Below, piece after piece: positions 26,835 to 36,708 of a DNA stretch of 64,000 nt. The stretch comes from G963668345 sp965206025 (GTDB taxonomy: Bacteria > Acidobacteriota > Terriglobia > Bryobacterales > UBA6623). The notes beneath the pieces are model-generated. The model did no database searches. It had not been told where the DNA came from and was given only the letters and a program-made list of their open reading frames with translations. The stretch spans positions 1,302,001 through 1,366,000 of the forward strand of contig CBDBIU010000004.1 in NCBI GenBank assembly GCA_965206025.1. The letters are read 5' to 3'. The translations under genes were made by a program, and so were the position numbers. Every line of letters starts with the position of its first letter. Positions within the stretch are counted from its first letter, which is position 1.

Positions 26835-26979
26835 AGCGGCCCCGGCCGGATTCGCGATTACAGGGATCTCTGTCCAACGCGGAAGTGGTCTGTTCCGAGA
26901 GCCTTCCGAGCCGCGACCGTGAAGGAGCGGTCCAGTAATTGCCGCCTATAAACGACCGCGAACTTATGGGACCAAGCAC
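26835..26979. mobile_element. Family 2 miniature element, copy a (5' part degenerate)
   Basis: From about 26856 (GATTACAGGGATCTCTGTCC) to AACTTATGGGACCAAGCAC at 26961-26979, followed by TA, it matches the copy at 61980-62206 closely, apart from a shorter centre. The left end is not clear; it could reach back to about 26800 in the promoter region of the histidine kinase gene. Bases 26980-27242 hold no recognised gene. Confidence 0.6.
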
Positions 26980-27242
26980 TAGCTCGCCGTAGCCGGGGCG
27001 CGCGCCGCTCAGCGACCCGTTTCTTGAGAAATGCCGGCCAGGCTGGCGCCGTTCCCCCTATCCTTAGTCGCCGGCAAGAGAAGTGCCAACCCAATCGTGT
27101 AAGATGGAGAGGCTCTATCGCGGTCTCGACGGCGTCTCTGCTCTGTGTGGCCGAGCAGCTCGGCGGGCGAAGGTCACCGACGAGGCCAGTTCAGGGCGAG
27201 GTCGAATCACCCACTCAACAACTACACAAGGAGCTGAGTACT

Positions 27243-27854
27243 ATGGCTTTTACTCTTCCCGATTTGCCGTATGCCGTCGATGCGCTGGAACCCCATATCG
27301 ACGCCAGGACGATGGAGATCCATCACGGCAAACATCACGCCACCTATGTAAAGAATCTCAACGCCGCGATCGGTGATAACTCCGAGCTTGCCGGCAAGTC
27401 TGTCGACGATCTTGTCCGGAATCTCGATGCCGTGCCCGAGGCGATTCGGGGCGCGGTGCGCAACAATGGCGGCGGCCACTTGAACCATTCCATGTTTTGG
27501 CGAATCATGAACGGCGGCGGCGGCGCACCGAGCGGCGACTTGGCTAGCGCCATCGACAGCACGTTTGGAAGCCTAGACGGTTTCAAGGAGAATTTCAAGA
27601 AAGCCGCTCTGACGCGTTTCGGCAGCGGCTGGGCCTGGCTCTCGGTGGACGCCGGCAAGAGCCTCGTCGTCGAGTCGACAGCCAATCAGGATAATCCCAT
27701 CTCGCACGGCAACACGCCGATTCTTGGCATTGACGTCTGGGAGCACGCCTACTACTTGAACTACCAGAACAGGCGCCCGGACTACGTCGACGCCTGGCAC
27801 AACGTGGTCGACTGGGATGCGGTCGCCGAGCGTTTCGCCGCCGCAAGCGGCTAG
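27243..27854 (+). CDS. Superoxide dismutase (Fe/Mn family)
   Basis: 203 residues, normal length. Metal ligands are visible: His in 'EIHHGKHHATYVKNLN', His in 'GGGHLNHSMFW', and Asp/His in 'GIDVWEHAYYLNYQNRRPDY'. 'FGSGWAWLSV' is also diagnostic. 'ANQDNPI' places the active-site Gln as in Mn-type enzymes, but metal preference cannot be settled. It dismutates superoxide in the cytoplasm. AAGGAG lies 9 bases before the ATG at 27243. The stop TAG (27852-27854) is formed by the end of a family 1 miniature element, so the protein end is unaltered or nearly so. Confidence 0.95.
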   Translation: MAFTLPDLPYAVDALEPHIDARTMEIHHGKHHATYVKNLNAAIGDNSELAGKSVDDLVRNLDAVPEAIRGAVRNNGGGHLNHSMFWRIMNGGGGAPSGDLASAIDSTFGSLDGFKENFKKAALTRFGSGWAWLSVDAGKSLVVESTANQDNPISHGNTPILGIDVWEHAYYLNYQNRRPDYVDAWHNVVDWDAVAERFAAASG

Positions 27855-27955
27855 CCGGCATTTCTCACCAGCGGTCGCCGGGAATGGAAGCGAATGCCCG
27901 CCGTCAGGGATGTAGGGGCGCGATTCATCGCGCCCGCTTGCCTTACAAGCTGTAA
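27852..27955. mobile_element. Family 1 miniature element, copy C, truncated by IS1380
   Basis: It begins TAGCCGGCATTTCTCACCAG at the superoxide dismutase stop codon. It then shares CCGTCAGGGATGTAGGGGCG and a perfect hairpin (GGGCGCGAT/ATCGCGCCC) with the complement of 62207-62397. The match breaks after GCTGTAA exactly where the IS1380 copy 2 begins (27956). The other half of the element is not on the far side of that IS, nor anywhere else in the window. Confidence 0.75.
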
Positions 27956-29619
27956 CCCCGATTTTCGATTTGAGTTTGACATTCCGACTTTGCGGTGGCG
28001 TTCAGCGTCTTTATTCATAGGGGCTAGAGCCCGATGAGGACGCCAGGGAGGCCAACACCCAATGGGTGAAAAAGAAACAAAGCCGTTCCAGCTAACTTTC
28101 AATGGACTTCTCAAAGTCGATTTCCAAGGATCGCACGTCACTTCCGACGGTGGCTTGATTTTGGTTCGCGAACTGGACGAACGGCTCGGGTTCGGAGAAC
28201 TGATTGACGAGCATGTCAGCGACTCCCGGCAAGGCACAAACAAGCAGTTCACGCTCGCTGATCTGTTGCGGCAGTCGGTCTACAGCCGCTTGGCGGGCTA
28301 CGAGGACCTCAACGACGCCGCGCGGGTTTCGATCGATCCGACGTTTCGGCTGATCGGTTCGCAGAAAATCTGGGATCGCGGTGCGGCCTTGACCTCGACG
28401 CTCCACAGCTTCGAGACGGAGATGCTGGCGAGCGAAGAGAACCTGCTGGGGTTGATGGCGTTGAACCGGGAGCTGCTCGCCCAAGCCGAGACCCAAGACA
28501 ACTCCGAGCGGGTTGTTCTGGACATGGACTCGACGGAAAGCCCCGTCCACGGCCAACAGGAAGGCAGCGCCTACAACGGCCATTTCGAGTCCGTCTGCTA
28601 CCACCCGCTGTTGCTGTTCAACAGTCACGGCGACTGTCTGGCGGCCAAGCTCCGTCCGGGCAATGTGCACAGCGCTGAGGACTGGGATGAACTGCTCCTG
28701 CCCGAGATCGAACGTCAGCAGAACCATGGCAAAGAGGTTGCCTTCCGGGGGGATGCAGCCTTTGCCAAGCCAGAGATTTACGAGGCTTCGGAGGAGCGTG
28801 GCGTGAAGTATGCCATCCGCCTTCCGGCGAACGAGAACCTGCGGCGTGAAGTTGCCGAGCTGTTGGTGCGGCCGGTGGGAAGACCCACTCGGAAGCCTTT
28901 GGTGCGCTACAGGAGCTTTCTCTACCGGGCAGCGAGCTGGAGCAAGGCCCGAAGGGTCGTGGCCAAGGTGGAGCATCACGCTGGGGAGCTGTTTCCACGG
29001 GACAACTTCATCGTCACCAACCTGACTCTGCCGAGCCGCTCCGTGGTGCGCTTCTACAACAAGCGCGGGACGGCCGAGCAGTGGATTAAAGAAGGCAAGC
29101 AGGCGACGCATTGGACCAGGCTGTCGTGCCATCGCTTCCGGGCGAACGAAGTGCGCTTGCAGTTGAGTGTGCTGGCCTACAACCTGGGCAACCTGTGGCG
29201 GCGGCTGGGACTGCCACCAAGGATCAAGAGCTGGTCGCTGACGAGCTTGCAACACAGGTTGATGAAGACCGGCGGTCGGCTGGTCAAGCACGCGCGGTAT
29301 TACTGGCTGCTGCTGGCCGAAGGACATTTGAACCGCAGGCTGTTCGGCGACATGCTGCACAGGATCTGGGCGCTGCCGCTGCCAAGCGGGTAGCGTTGAC
29401 CGGGCGAGGATCAACAGTTTTCGGCTCCAAAAGGTTTCGCAAGGAGCAGTGTCGGCCGGAGCGCCGTTCAGTCCGCTCAATCAACGTCTGTGAGCGGATG
29501 GACGAGCCCTGGCGCCTACCGGTGGAGGTCATGTGCAGGGTTCAGCGCGAAAAGACGTGGTATGCGGGGCAGCGCGGGTGTATACTTTCACCGTGCCAGG
29601 GCCAAAATGGAAATCCTGG
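27956..29619 (+). mobile_element. IS1380-family insertion sequence, copy 2 (complete, no target duplication)
   Basis: 1,664 bp with the same ends as copy 1 (CCCCGATTTTCGATTTGAG on the left). The flanks differ: TGTAA on the left and CTTGA on the right. The left flank is half a miniature element, the right flank is the interior of a surface-protein gene. The absence of a duplication and two unrelated broken flanks point to a recombination between IS copies rather than a simple insertion. Confidence 0.9.
28062..29393 (+). CDS. IS1380-family DDE transposase, copy 2
   Basis: 443 residues, identical to the product of 17784-19115, with the same start, ribosome site (AGGGAGG) and catalytic blocks ('VVLDMDSTESPV', 'FRGDAAFAKPE', 'RGTAEQWIKEGK'). 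The frame is intact. Identity over a full kilobase with copy 1 means either very recent transposition or gene conversion; it also makes this pair a likely recombination and misassembly point. Confidence 0.95.
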   Translation: MGEKETKPFQLTFNGLLKVDFQGSHVTSDGGLILVRELDERLGFGELIDEHVSDSRQGTNKQFTLADLLRQSVYSRLAGYEDLNDAARVSIDPTFRLIGSQKIWDRGAALTSTLHSFETEMLASEENLLGLMALNRELLAQAETQDNSERVVLDMDSTESPVHGQQEGSAYNGHFESVCYHPLLLFNSHGDCLAAKLRPGNVHSAEDWDELLLPEIERQQNHGKEVAFRGDAAFAKPEIYEASEERGVKYAIRLPANENLRREVAELLVRPVGRPTRKPLVRYRSFLYRAASWSKARRVVAKVEHHAGELFPRDNFIVTNLTLPSRSVVRFYNKRGTAEQWIKEGKQATHWTRLSCHRFRANEVRLQLSVLAYNLGNLWRRLGLPPRIKSWSLTSLQHRLMKTGGRLVKHARYYWLLLAEGHLNRRLFGDMLHRIWALPLPSG

Positions 29620-31680
29620 CTTGAATCAATCAGAGTCGATAGTGACACCGTCCTCGGGGGCCAGACTGTTCGTGGAACCGTCCGTCTCAATTCTCCCTCG
29701 GGGACCTCGGACATTCCCGTTGACCTTCAAAGCTCGGTCCCCTCCGCAGCGTCGGTGCAGCCGAATGTGACCATTCCCCAGGGGCACACGTCAGCTTCTT
29801 TCAGCGTCTCGACATCACCTGTCAGCCGACCGACCCATATAACTCTGTCTGCCTTTTACAGATCGCTGACCGTAACGACAGTCCTGGTTATTCAGCCCCC
29901 AACACCAACTCTGGAGTCCCTGATAGTTCTGCCAAGACAAACAACCTCCGGCGTCAGCGTCACCGGCGAGGTCGCTTTGCGCCACCCAGCGCCAAATAGT
30001 GGCGTCAGTGTAGAGCTCGGCAGCTCGAACCTCTCTGCTGCAGAGCCGCCGCCTTTCGTGATTGTTGAAGCCGGACGGACGACAGCACCTTTCCAGATCA
30101 AGGTTAGACAAGTCTTTGTCGATCAGACCGTCCGCATCACGGCGCGCGTTGAGAATTCGTCAAAGAGCTTTGATCTGCCGATTCAAGCAGCTCGCGCCGA
30201 ACTGGCCAGACTTGGAGTTGAGCCGAGCCCGGTGCGGGGCGGAGATGTAGCGACGGCGCAGTTGACTCTGACGGCAGCGGCGCCGCCAGAAGGATATGGC
30301 GTGCAGCTATCGAGTTCCGATTCCGGTGCCGCTTCGGTTCCTAGTAGCGTCGTCGTCCCGGGCTCGCGGACAGTCGAAGAGTTCGCGGTGCAAACCTATG
30401 CAGTGCCGTCGGATCGTCAGGTGACCCTGACAGCTCGTGCGAATGGCGTTGTGAAAACGGCAACGCTCACCGTTCTGGCGGCACCTGCACTGCAGAGCGT
30501 GTCGGTCTCTCCCCTTGCGGTGACCGGGGGTGACTCGGCCACTGGGGTCGTGACCTTGGATGGGCCGGCGCCGGTCGGAGGAGCGGTAGTGAACCTGCAG
30601 AGCGACAACAGTGCCGCCCAGGTTCAGGCAAGTGCGACCGTGTCGGCGGGACAATTCTCGACAACGTTTGAGATTAGCACACAGAGCGTTGCTTCGACGC
30701 AGAGTGTGACGATCACAGCCAGCTATAACAATACGACCCGCACCGCCACGTTGACGGTGAATCCCGCGATAGCCAACCTGCAGAGCGTGTCGGTCTCTCC
30801 CCTTGCGGTGACCGGGGGTGACTCGGCCACTGGGGTCGTGACCTTGGATGGGCCGGCCGGTCGGAGGAGCGGTAGTGAACCTGCAGAGCGACAACAGTGC
30901 CGCCCAGGTTCAGGCAAGTGCGACCGTGTCGGCGGGACAATTCTCGACAACGTTTGAGATTAGCACACAGAGCGTTGCTTCGACGCAGAGTGTGACGATC
31001 ACAGCCAGCTATAACAATACGACCCGCACCGCCACGTTGACGGTGAATCCCGCGATGCCACCAAATAACACCCTGATGGTGGTGGCTGAGTATAACGGTC
31101 CCGATGCGGGGCAATTGCGAAGCTTGGCCTGGGATGGCAGCACGCTCTGGTCGAACACTTCCCCAAGCGGCTTCTCCAGCACCATCTACAAGCACAACTT
31201 AGACGCGACCTTGAGTGTAAACACCACGTACCCCAGCCCCTCCAACTATACAACGGGGATCGAATGGATCAATGGGCGCCTGTGGTCTGTGGATAATTTC
31301 AGCGACAGACTGATTAAACACACGGGAGCGATCACATCCATTGAGGCAACCTTCGGTTTGCAGGGCCGCCGCAGTCCGGACGGTGTTGCCTGGACGGGCA
31401 GCGAGATGCGGGTAACCAACGAGAACGCCATGCAGAGATTCAATACTAGCGGGACCTTCCTTGGCGAGATCGTTGTGCGGGCATATTCCGACATCACCTT
31501 CATGAATGGCTTCCTCATTGCTGTCGCGGAGGGCACAGTTTACAAGTTGAATCTCGACTCCACCCTATCCATTGCGGCCACTTTTGTTGCACCTGGGCCC
31601 GAGGCCCGGGGAGTGACTTGGGATGGCCAGTTTTTGTGGGTAGCAGACTCTACCACTAACAAGATCTATAAACCTCGATC
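29620..31680 (+). pseudogene. Beheaded, frameshifted surface protein with Big-like repeats and a propeller-like end
   Basis: The frame enters directly from the IS1380 right end ('LESIRVDSDTVLGGQTVRGT') and encodes about four Big-like beta domains of 90-100 residues ('LQSVSVSPLAVTGGDSATGV', 'VTITASYNNTTRTATLTV'). The last two are near-identical. A 2 bp deletion near 30855 in the last unit shifts the frame. The next frame continues with the same domain and then a beta-propeller-like stretch ('LAWDGSTLWSNTSPSG', 'ARGVTWDGQFLWVADSTTNK') until it is cut at about 31680 by a reversed IS1380 fragment. Both the signal peptide and the natural end are missing. The role was probably cell-surface adhesion. 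Confidence 0.75.
30490..31056 (+). repeat. Two tandem near-identical units of about 281 bp
   Basis: Unit 1 is 30490-30770 and unit 2 is 30778-31056, both starting CTGCAGAGCGTGTCGGTCTC and ending AATCCCGCGAT, with a short linker between. I see a single difference: GGCCGGCGCCGG in unit 1 is GGCCGGCCGG in unit 2, a 2 bp loss in a G+C-rich repeat. Each encodes one Big-like domain. Confidence 0.9.
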
Positions 31681-32575
31681 TCCAACTCCAGGCTCTTGTT
31701 GGCCGGAATGCGAATGGCGTACTGTACTCCGCGTTCCTCCGAAGCCTCATAAACCTCCGGCTTGGCAAAGGCCGCATCGCCCCGGAAGGCGACCTGCTTG
31801 CCCGCAGCCTGTTGGCGCTCGATCTCCGGCAACAATAGCTCATCCCAGTCGTCGGCGCTGTGCACGTTGCCTGGACGCAGCTTTGCAGCGAGGCAATCAC
31901 CATGACCGTTGAACAAAAGCAACGGATGGTAGCAGACCGACTCGAAGTGTCCGTTGTAGGCACTGCCTTCCTGTTGGCCATGGACCGGACTCTCGGTGGA
32001 GTCCATGTCCAGAACGACCCGCTCGGAGTCGTCGAACGCCTCCGCTTGCCCGACCAGCTCTCGGTTCAGCGCCATCAGCCCCAGCAGGTTCTCTTCGCTC
32101 GCCAGCATCTCCGTCTCGAAGCCGTGCAGCGTCGAGGTCAAGGCCGCACCGCGATCCCAGATCTTCTGCGAACCGATCAGCCGAAACGTCGGATCGATCG
32201 AAACCCGCTCGGCGTCGTTGAGGTCCTCGTAGCCCGCCAAGCGGCTGTAGACCGACTGCCGCAACAGATCAGCGAGCGTGAACTGCTTGTTTGTGCCTTG
32301 CCGGGAGTCGCTGAGATGCTCGTCAATCAGTTCTCCGAGACCGAGCCGTTCGTCCAGTTCGCGAACCAAAATCAGGCCACCATCAGAAGTGACGTGCGAT
32401 CCCTGGAAATCGACTTTCAACAAGCCGTTGAAACTTAGCTGGAATGGCTTGGTTTGTTTTTCACCCATTGGGTGTTGGCCTCCATGGCGTCCTCATCGGG
32501 CTCTAGCCCCTATGAATAAAGACGCTCAAGGCCGCTGGAAGGTCGGGATGTCAAACATCAAATTGAAAATGCGGG
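31680..32575 (-). mobile_element. Truncated IS1380-family element (divergent copy, 5' part only)
   Basis: The minus strand encodes residues 1-265 of a transposase close to, but distinct from, the intact copies ('MGEKQTKPFQLSFNGLLKVD', 'EERGVQYAIRIPANKSLELE'), starting at 32468. The left end CCCGCATTTTCAATTTGATG (complement, ending 32575) is a diverged version of the intact left end. The 3' third, with the catalytic Glu and the right end, is missing; the break at about 31672-31683 joins the surface-protein pseudogene. Confidence 0.85.
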
Positions 32576-32888
32576 ATAAAACCCTGCTGCCTTGAGACAG
32601 GCCGGACGTTCTATGCGTGGTTCGGGCGGAGCCCTTGATCACCAGTGTAGAATCTATGAGGTATTTAAGCCGCCCAAGAGCCATCCTACCAGGCGCTCCA
32701 ACCCGACAGCGGCTGCCACGCGTGGTTCGTCCTCCCTGGCTTTGGCCGGCGCTGCGGCGATTCCCGCGCAGGTCGTTTCGACCGATGGTACATTTGACTG
32801 CTTCCCTCATAGTGTTCATTGTGCGGGGGCCGGCCCCGCAAGCAGCAGACCAGCGATGGGCCGCGCGGCCAGGCGATAGAAGACCCTG

Positions 32889-33035
32889 GCCCAAATCCTT
32901 GGCGGCCTTGCACTCTTGATCGGCCTCTACCTCACTTGGCGCCGGATCACTGCTACCGAGAGGAACGAGCCTACCTGGAAAAGGCTTACCTCCCTAACAC
33001 CCATCTCAGAAGGGGCTTACCTACGGACCGACTAG
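32889..33035 (+). pseudogene. Fragment of a membrane-anchored pentapeptide-repeat protein
   Basis: One frame gives 'LGGLALLIGLYLTWRRITAT', the membrane segment seen before pentapeptide-repeat regions in related genomes. Another frame nearby gives 'RAYLEKAYLPNTHLRRG', which has the pentapeptide periodicity. The two parts are out of frame and most of the protein is absent. The first frame ends in a TAG (33033-33035) that belongs to a family 1 element end. 32576-32888 shows nothing else I can name. Confidence 0.4.
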
Positions 33036-33051
33036 CCCGGATTTCTCATCA
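33032..33051. mobile_element. Family 1 element end, fragment D
   Basis: CTAGCCCGGATTTCTCATCA matches the left end of the copies at 50868 and 62206. No partner end was found, so only a stub remains. 33052-33268 holds nothing recognisable. Confidence 0.45.
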
Positions 33052-33268
33052 ATCCTCGGAAGGAGGGTTGGAGGCGCGTGCGGACTGCGATTTTCATGGT
33101 CTTGGGACGGCAACGCCTCTCAGTGGCGTCGCCGGGAGGCGGAAACAGCCCGGCACGGCGTCAGTGGCCCCTTGGGGGACGTTTTTTGTCCGCTTCGGCC
33201 AAGTCTCGATGGCTGCCCCTCTCGAGGCCTGTGTGCTTCCAGTATGACTTGAAGTCGCCGCGTCGTTT

Positions 33269-33565
33269 TCAGCAGCGCAGCGGCTCGCGGCGTTGGAGAT
33301 TGGCGTGGACTTGCTCAAACACCCCGGCCCAGGCATGCCCCGTCGCCAGCGATATCCACACCTGGCGCGCCGTGATCCGAACCCGCGCCCCGATCTTCAA
33401 CAACCGCAGCCGGATCGTTGTGCATTGCGCCCGCGCCATCTTCGTCCCCGTCAACCCCAACCGCCGCAGCGCTTCCATCACACAGTAGGCGAGCGAGGAA
33501 AAATATAATCGAATCTGATTCGATCGAAACAGAGCCGTCGAGGTGCGGTCGGCGAACAACCCCAA
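33269..33565 (-). pseudogene. C-terminal fragment of a different IS1380/IS4-like transposase
   Basis: 'FADRTSTALFRSNQIRLYFS', 'SLAYCVMEALRRLGLTGTKM' and 'ARAQCTTIRLRLLKIGAR' on the minus strand match the C-terminus of a second subgroup of IS1380-type transposases (they differ from the copies at 17784 and 28062). About 95 residues remain of some 440. It lies in the graveyard region, with no visible element ends. Confidence 0.7.
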
Positions 33566-33574
33566 CTGCTGCCC

Positions 33575-33777
33575 AGGCCGTGGCTATCTTTACAGATAAG
33601 AACGGCAACTTCATCACGTCCGCCGACGCCCTGATTGAGTATCGACCCATTCTTCCGGGTCAGAGTTCCCCCTTCAAGGTGATGAAGAGCGAGAATCCTG
33701 CAATGAACTCGTGCCGGTTGGAATTCAAGCAGTTGATGGGTGGCGAACTCGCGACGTACCACAACTGGAAGCGGTGA
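33575..33777 (+). pseudogene. C-terminal fragment of an FxLYD-like protein
   Basis: The frame ends 'AVAIFTDKNGNFITSADALI', 'EYRPILPGQSSPFKVMK' ... 'HNWKR'. This resembles the end of FxLYD-domain secreted proteins ('LxPGQxSPFxV'). The upstream part is replaced by transposase remnants. 33778-33999 holds no gene I can recognise. Confidence 0.5.
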
Positions 33778-33999
33778 TGAAAGCCAAAAGGGGGTGCGCC
33801 GTCGCGCTAGGTGGCCACCTTAATGATACATCCGCGGGCAGAAATTTCGTGTCTGATACCGGCCCGGACTCGTGGTCTTCGAACCTCGCTGTTTGCCTTA
33901 GCGCGGAGAGCGGTCGGCGTCGCCGGAATCCCGGCTATCGCGCGAAGGACGGCCGCCCGCATCGGGCGGGGTTCGATCAAACCGCGACGCAGCCGGGAC

Positions 34000-34371
34000 C
34001 TACTTGCCCCCCACCCGGGTAAGGATCTTATTCACACTCAAACCCCACCATTGCTTTCCTCGCCTGGGAAGGATGTCTTCTTCATTGAGCTTCCGGGCGA
34101 TTCTGTCAAAGCCCATTTCTTGCGCTCTCAGCGTCTTCATGCGCTCGATGACCGCCTTCTCGCCCGGATAGTAGCCGTAGGGCTTTGCGCCCTCACAGCG
34201 TCCCGTACGGGCCTTTTTTCGCATCCTCGCGCCCCGCAGCTTTGCTACGATCAGCGACTTGTCATATTGCGCAACCGCGCCCATCATCTGTCGCAGTAGA
34301 ACACGGGTAGGGTCATCGGCCATCAGATCGGGTTCGGCGACCGAGATGAGGTTGTTCCCACGGGAACCCAC
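34000..34371 (-). pseudogene. Serine recombinase fragment
   Basis: 'DDPTRVLLRQMMGAVAQYDK', 'SLIVAKLRGARMRKKARTGR' and 'CEGAKPYGYYPGEKAVIERM' match the end of the resolvase catalytic domain and the start of the recombinase domain of serine recombinases. The N-terminal part with the nucleophilic Ser is missing; a GTG at 34371 is only a formal start. About 120 residues remain, ending at a normal stop after 'WGLSVNKILTRVGGK'. It is probably inactive and the relic of an integrated element. Confidence 0.7.
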
Positions 34372-34554
34372 GAGTGGGCGACGAACGTGCCGCTGCGTCG
34401 AAGGCTTTGGCTCTGGCGCACCCCGGAGGCATATAGTCTAGATCGTCGAGACGCAAGGGACGTAAGCGTAGTCGCGGGGTGCGGATCTGATGCCGAGTGG
34501 TCATCTGGTTCGGCGATTATATCCTTGCTCCTGGGCGTACTGGCGGGAGGATCA

Positions 34555-36635
34555 TTATTGGACCTCCCAAAGCTCGTAAATGGTCCGACCGTGTAGATCT
34601 GAGACCGTTTTCTTGAGTCTCGGGGAGTGTCCAAGCGCCGCCACCGTGTCGAAAAACATATCGCGAACCTCAGGATACGGCTCCCCCTCGGAGGAAGCGT
34701 ACGAAACGAAAACGGTCCCGGGCTTTGGAATCCACTCGCCGATTACCTTCAACGTGTGCGACGTCTCCGGGTTGGGCTGGGGCACTTCGGTGAGAGGAAG
34801 GCGGTTTTTTGAGAGAAAGCGCAACTGGTTCGCAATCCCCCATGGCAACACGACGACCTGCTGAGCGCCGATCGAGCGCAGCGAGTCGTGGAGTGTGTAA
34901 ACGGCTTCCGACCAATACGGCGTACCACCAAATCGTAGGAGTTGGATATGCTGCTGAACGGTGGTGCGGCAGTTCGCGCAAGCCAGCGCCAGAATGGCCA
35001 GTGGGAGCAAAAGGCGCACAGCCGTCGTGGTTCTTCGCAACCGGCTCTCCACCTGCTCGCTGGCCCCCGCCAAACTTGCCGCTACTAACAGACAGGGAAA
35101 CGGATACATCAAGACCAAATGGTGCACTGAACCAGCCGATCGGATGGGGAACATGGGGGCTACGGTGAACAAACAGAACAGCAAGGAGAACAGAATGGGA
35201 CGCCTGTAATGGGACCGCAGTGACAGCGGCAGAAGCAGCAGCGAAGCCACCACGGCGGACGTCATCCAGCTCCGACTCAGCAGTCCTTCGCCACTGACCT
35301 GATACGCGAGCCGTCCCAACGCGTCTTGCGGTTCGGAGGGTCGCTCCGCGGATACCTCGGAGGCCCAGCCCTGGAACTTCGTACCATCGAGCGCGCCTCG
35401 CAACATCGCGTACTTAGCATGGTACCGTTCCCAGTTCGTTTCTAGGGTTATGGCCGGAGGCTGGGAGAAAGGCTGTAAGAAGTACAAGAAAAGGCTCTTC
35501 TGGGATTTTAGTGGCTGGCGGCGGTGAGTGACGGATCCCTCGCCACTGTGAGGCCGACCTCCCGGAGCCTGCTTCGGTGCCATTCAAGGGCTTCGTGACA
35601 ACTCTACGGCCCCCAAGGCCGGGCGGCGACTGCGTTGGCCAAAAAGAATTACTGATAAACAAAGGGTTACGAGTAGAGCAAGGCTGCTGGCAGGTAGTCG
35701 TACAGTCTCCCGAAGGCTGTGAAATGCGGATCCACAACTGTCATCCAGTGGCCACACTCAAAGAGATAACTCCCTGTTTATCAGTGTCTTATTCCCTTTA
35801 CGAGTTGCCCACGACCGGACTGGCGTGTAGGGTATTTGGGGATTTCTTGGCCGCCTTTTGGGCTCCGATGTGACTGCGGGCGACGTCGGGTCGGCAGGAT
35901 GGAGGAGCCGGCTACCCGTTGGCCACCCACTAAAAACCCGGAAGAGCCCAAGAAAAAGGGGGCTGAACCGAACAGGAACGCGAAACCGGCAGCGGCGAGG
36001 CGTGGGGCTTTGAACCTCGCGATCGTCTCTTTGCGAAACACGACTAGCACCGTGAGGGACAGAGCAAAGAGCAACACCAGGAAGTGGGCTTTGTCGAAGA
36101 CACCGAGTCCGAAGACAAAAAAGCCGGCGGCGAGGTCCCGCAAGCGACGGTTTTCCCACCATCGGAGCACGAGCAAACATCCCAGCACCAAGCAAAACCT
36201 TTGGATGACCACCGGGCCCCAGTCGAGTCGGGACGTCCACAAGAAACTAGGATCGGTGGCAGCGAGCACTGCTGCCGCAAGTGCTACCTTCCAGCCACAA
36301 GCGCGGTGCGCAAACGAGAAAAACACACCGATCGTTAACGCCGCCAAGACTAGCATCGGTACCCGGGCAGCGGCTGCCGACGCAGGTGCCAGCTCCAACA
36401 GGCCACGGTAAACCCATCCTTTCAAGGCCCCGACGTAGGGCATCACCATCAGGCACGCGTCGGCTCCGAAGAGACGCTCGGTCCACGCACAACCTCTTGG
36501 CCTCGGATAGGACGCGGCGACGAAGAGCGTTTCGTCGTAATAAAGCCCCGGACGCTCGATCCACAGCCCCCCCAGGAACAGAAAAGCCCCGAGGGCAAGA
36601 GCGAGAACTAGCTTGGCCCAAACTGGTGGTTTCAT
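34555..36635 (-). pseudogene. GT39-like membrane glycosyltransferase split by a 456 bp element
   Basis: The 5' part (36635 to 35957) encodes a multi-spanning membrane protein with 'GLYYDETLFVAASY', an acidic motif in the first loop as in ArnT/PMT-type GT-C glycosyltransferases, and 'ATDPSFLWTSRLDWGPVV'. The 3' part (35484 to 34555) continues with 'YFLQPFSQPPAITLETNWER' and further membrane segments. The element at 35493-35948 with its duplicated CAAGAAAA lies between. Removing the element and one duplicate joins 'GSAPFF' to 'LYFLQPF' in frame and gives 538 codons plus the stop. The transferase probably moved a sugar from a lipid carrier to lipid or protein. As it stands, the gene is disrupted. 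Confidence 0.85.
35485..35956. mobile_element. 456 bp miniature element with GGCTCTTC ends, copy 2
   Basis: The element proper is 35493-35948, flanked by CAAGAAAA at 35485-35492 and 35949-35956 (perfect 8 bp duplication). Ends and interior are as in copies 1 and 3. It interrupts the GT39-like gene, so the insertion destroyed a coding sequence; the perfect duplication and near identity to the other copies show that this was recent. Confidence 0.95.
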
Positions 36636-36708
36636 AGAAGGAGCCGACTCGAAGTTCCAACTACGTTACATAGACGCTTCGCCCAAGAAACGGGTAGTTG
36701 AAACAACT

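Noticed and set aside
17673..29619. Composite transposon formed by IS1380 copies 1 and 2
   Set aside because: The outer flanks do not match (TTAGA left, CTTGA right), and copy 1 has its own duplication, so the pair did not move as a unit. The intervening genes are ordinary chromosomal genes.
35577..35873. 98-codon frame inside the 456 bp element (also at 63267-63563)
   Set aside because: Copy 1 of the element has a one-base change that breaks it although that copy is otherwise near-identical; no family motif.
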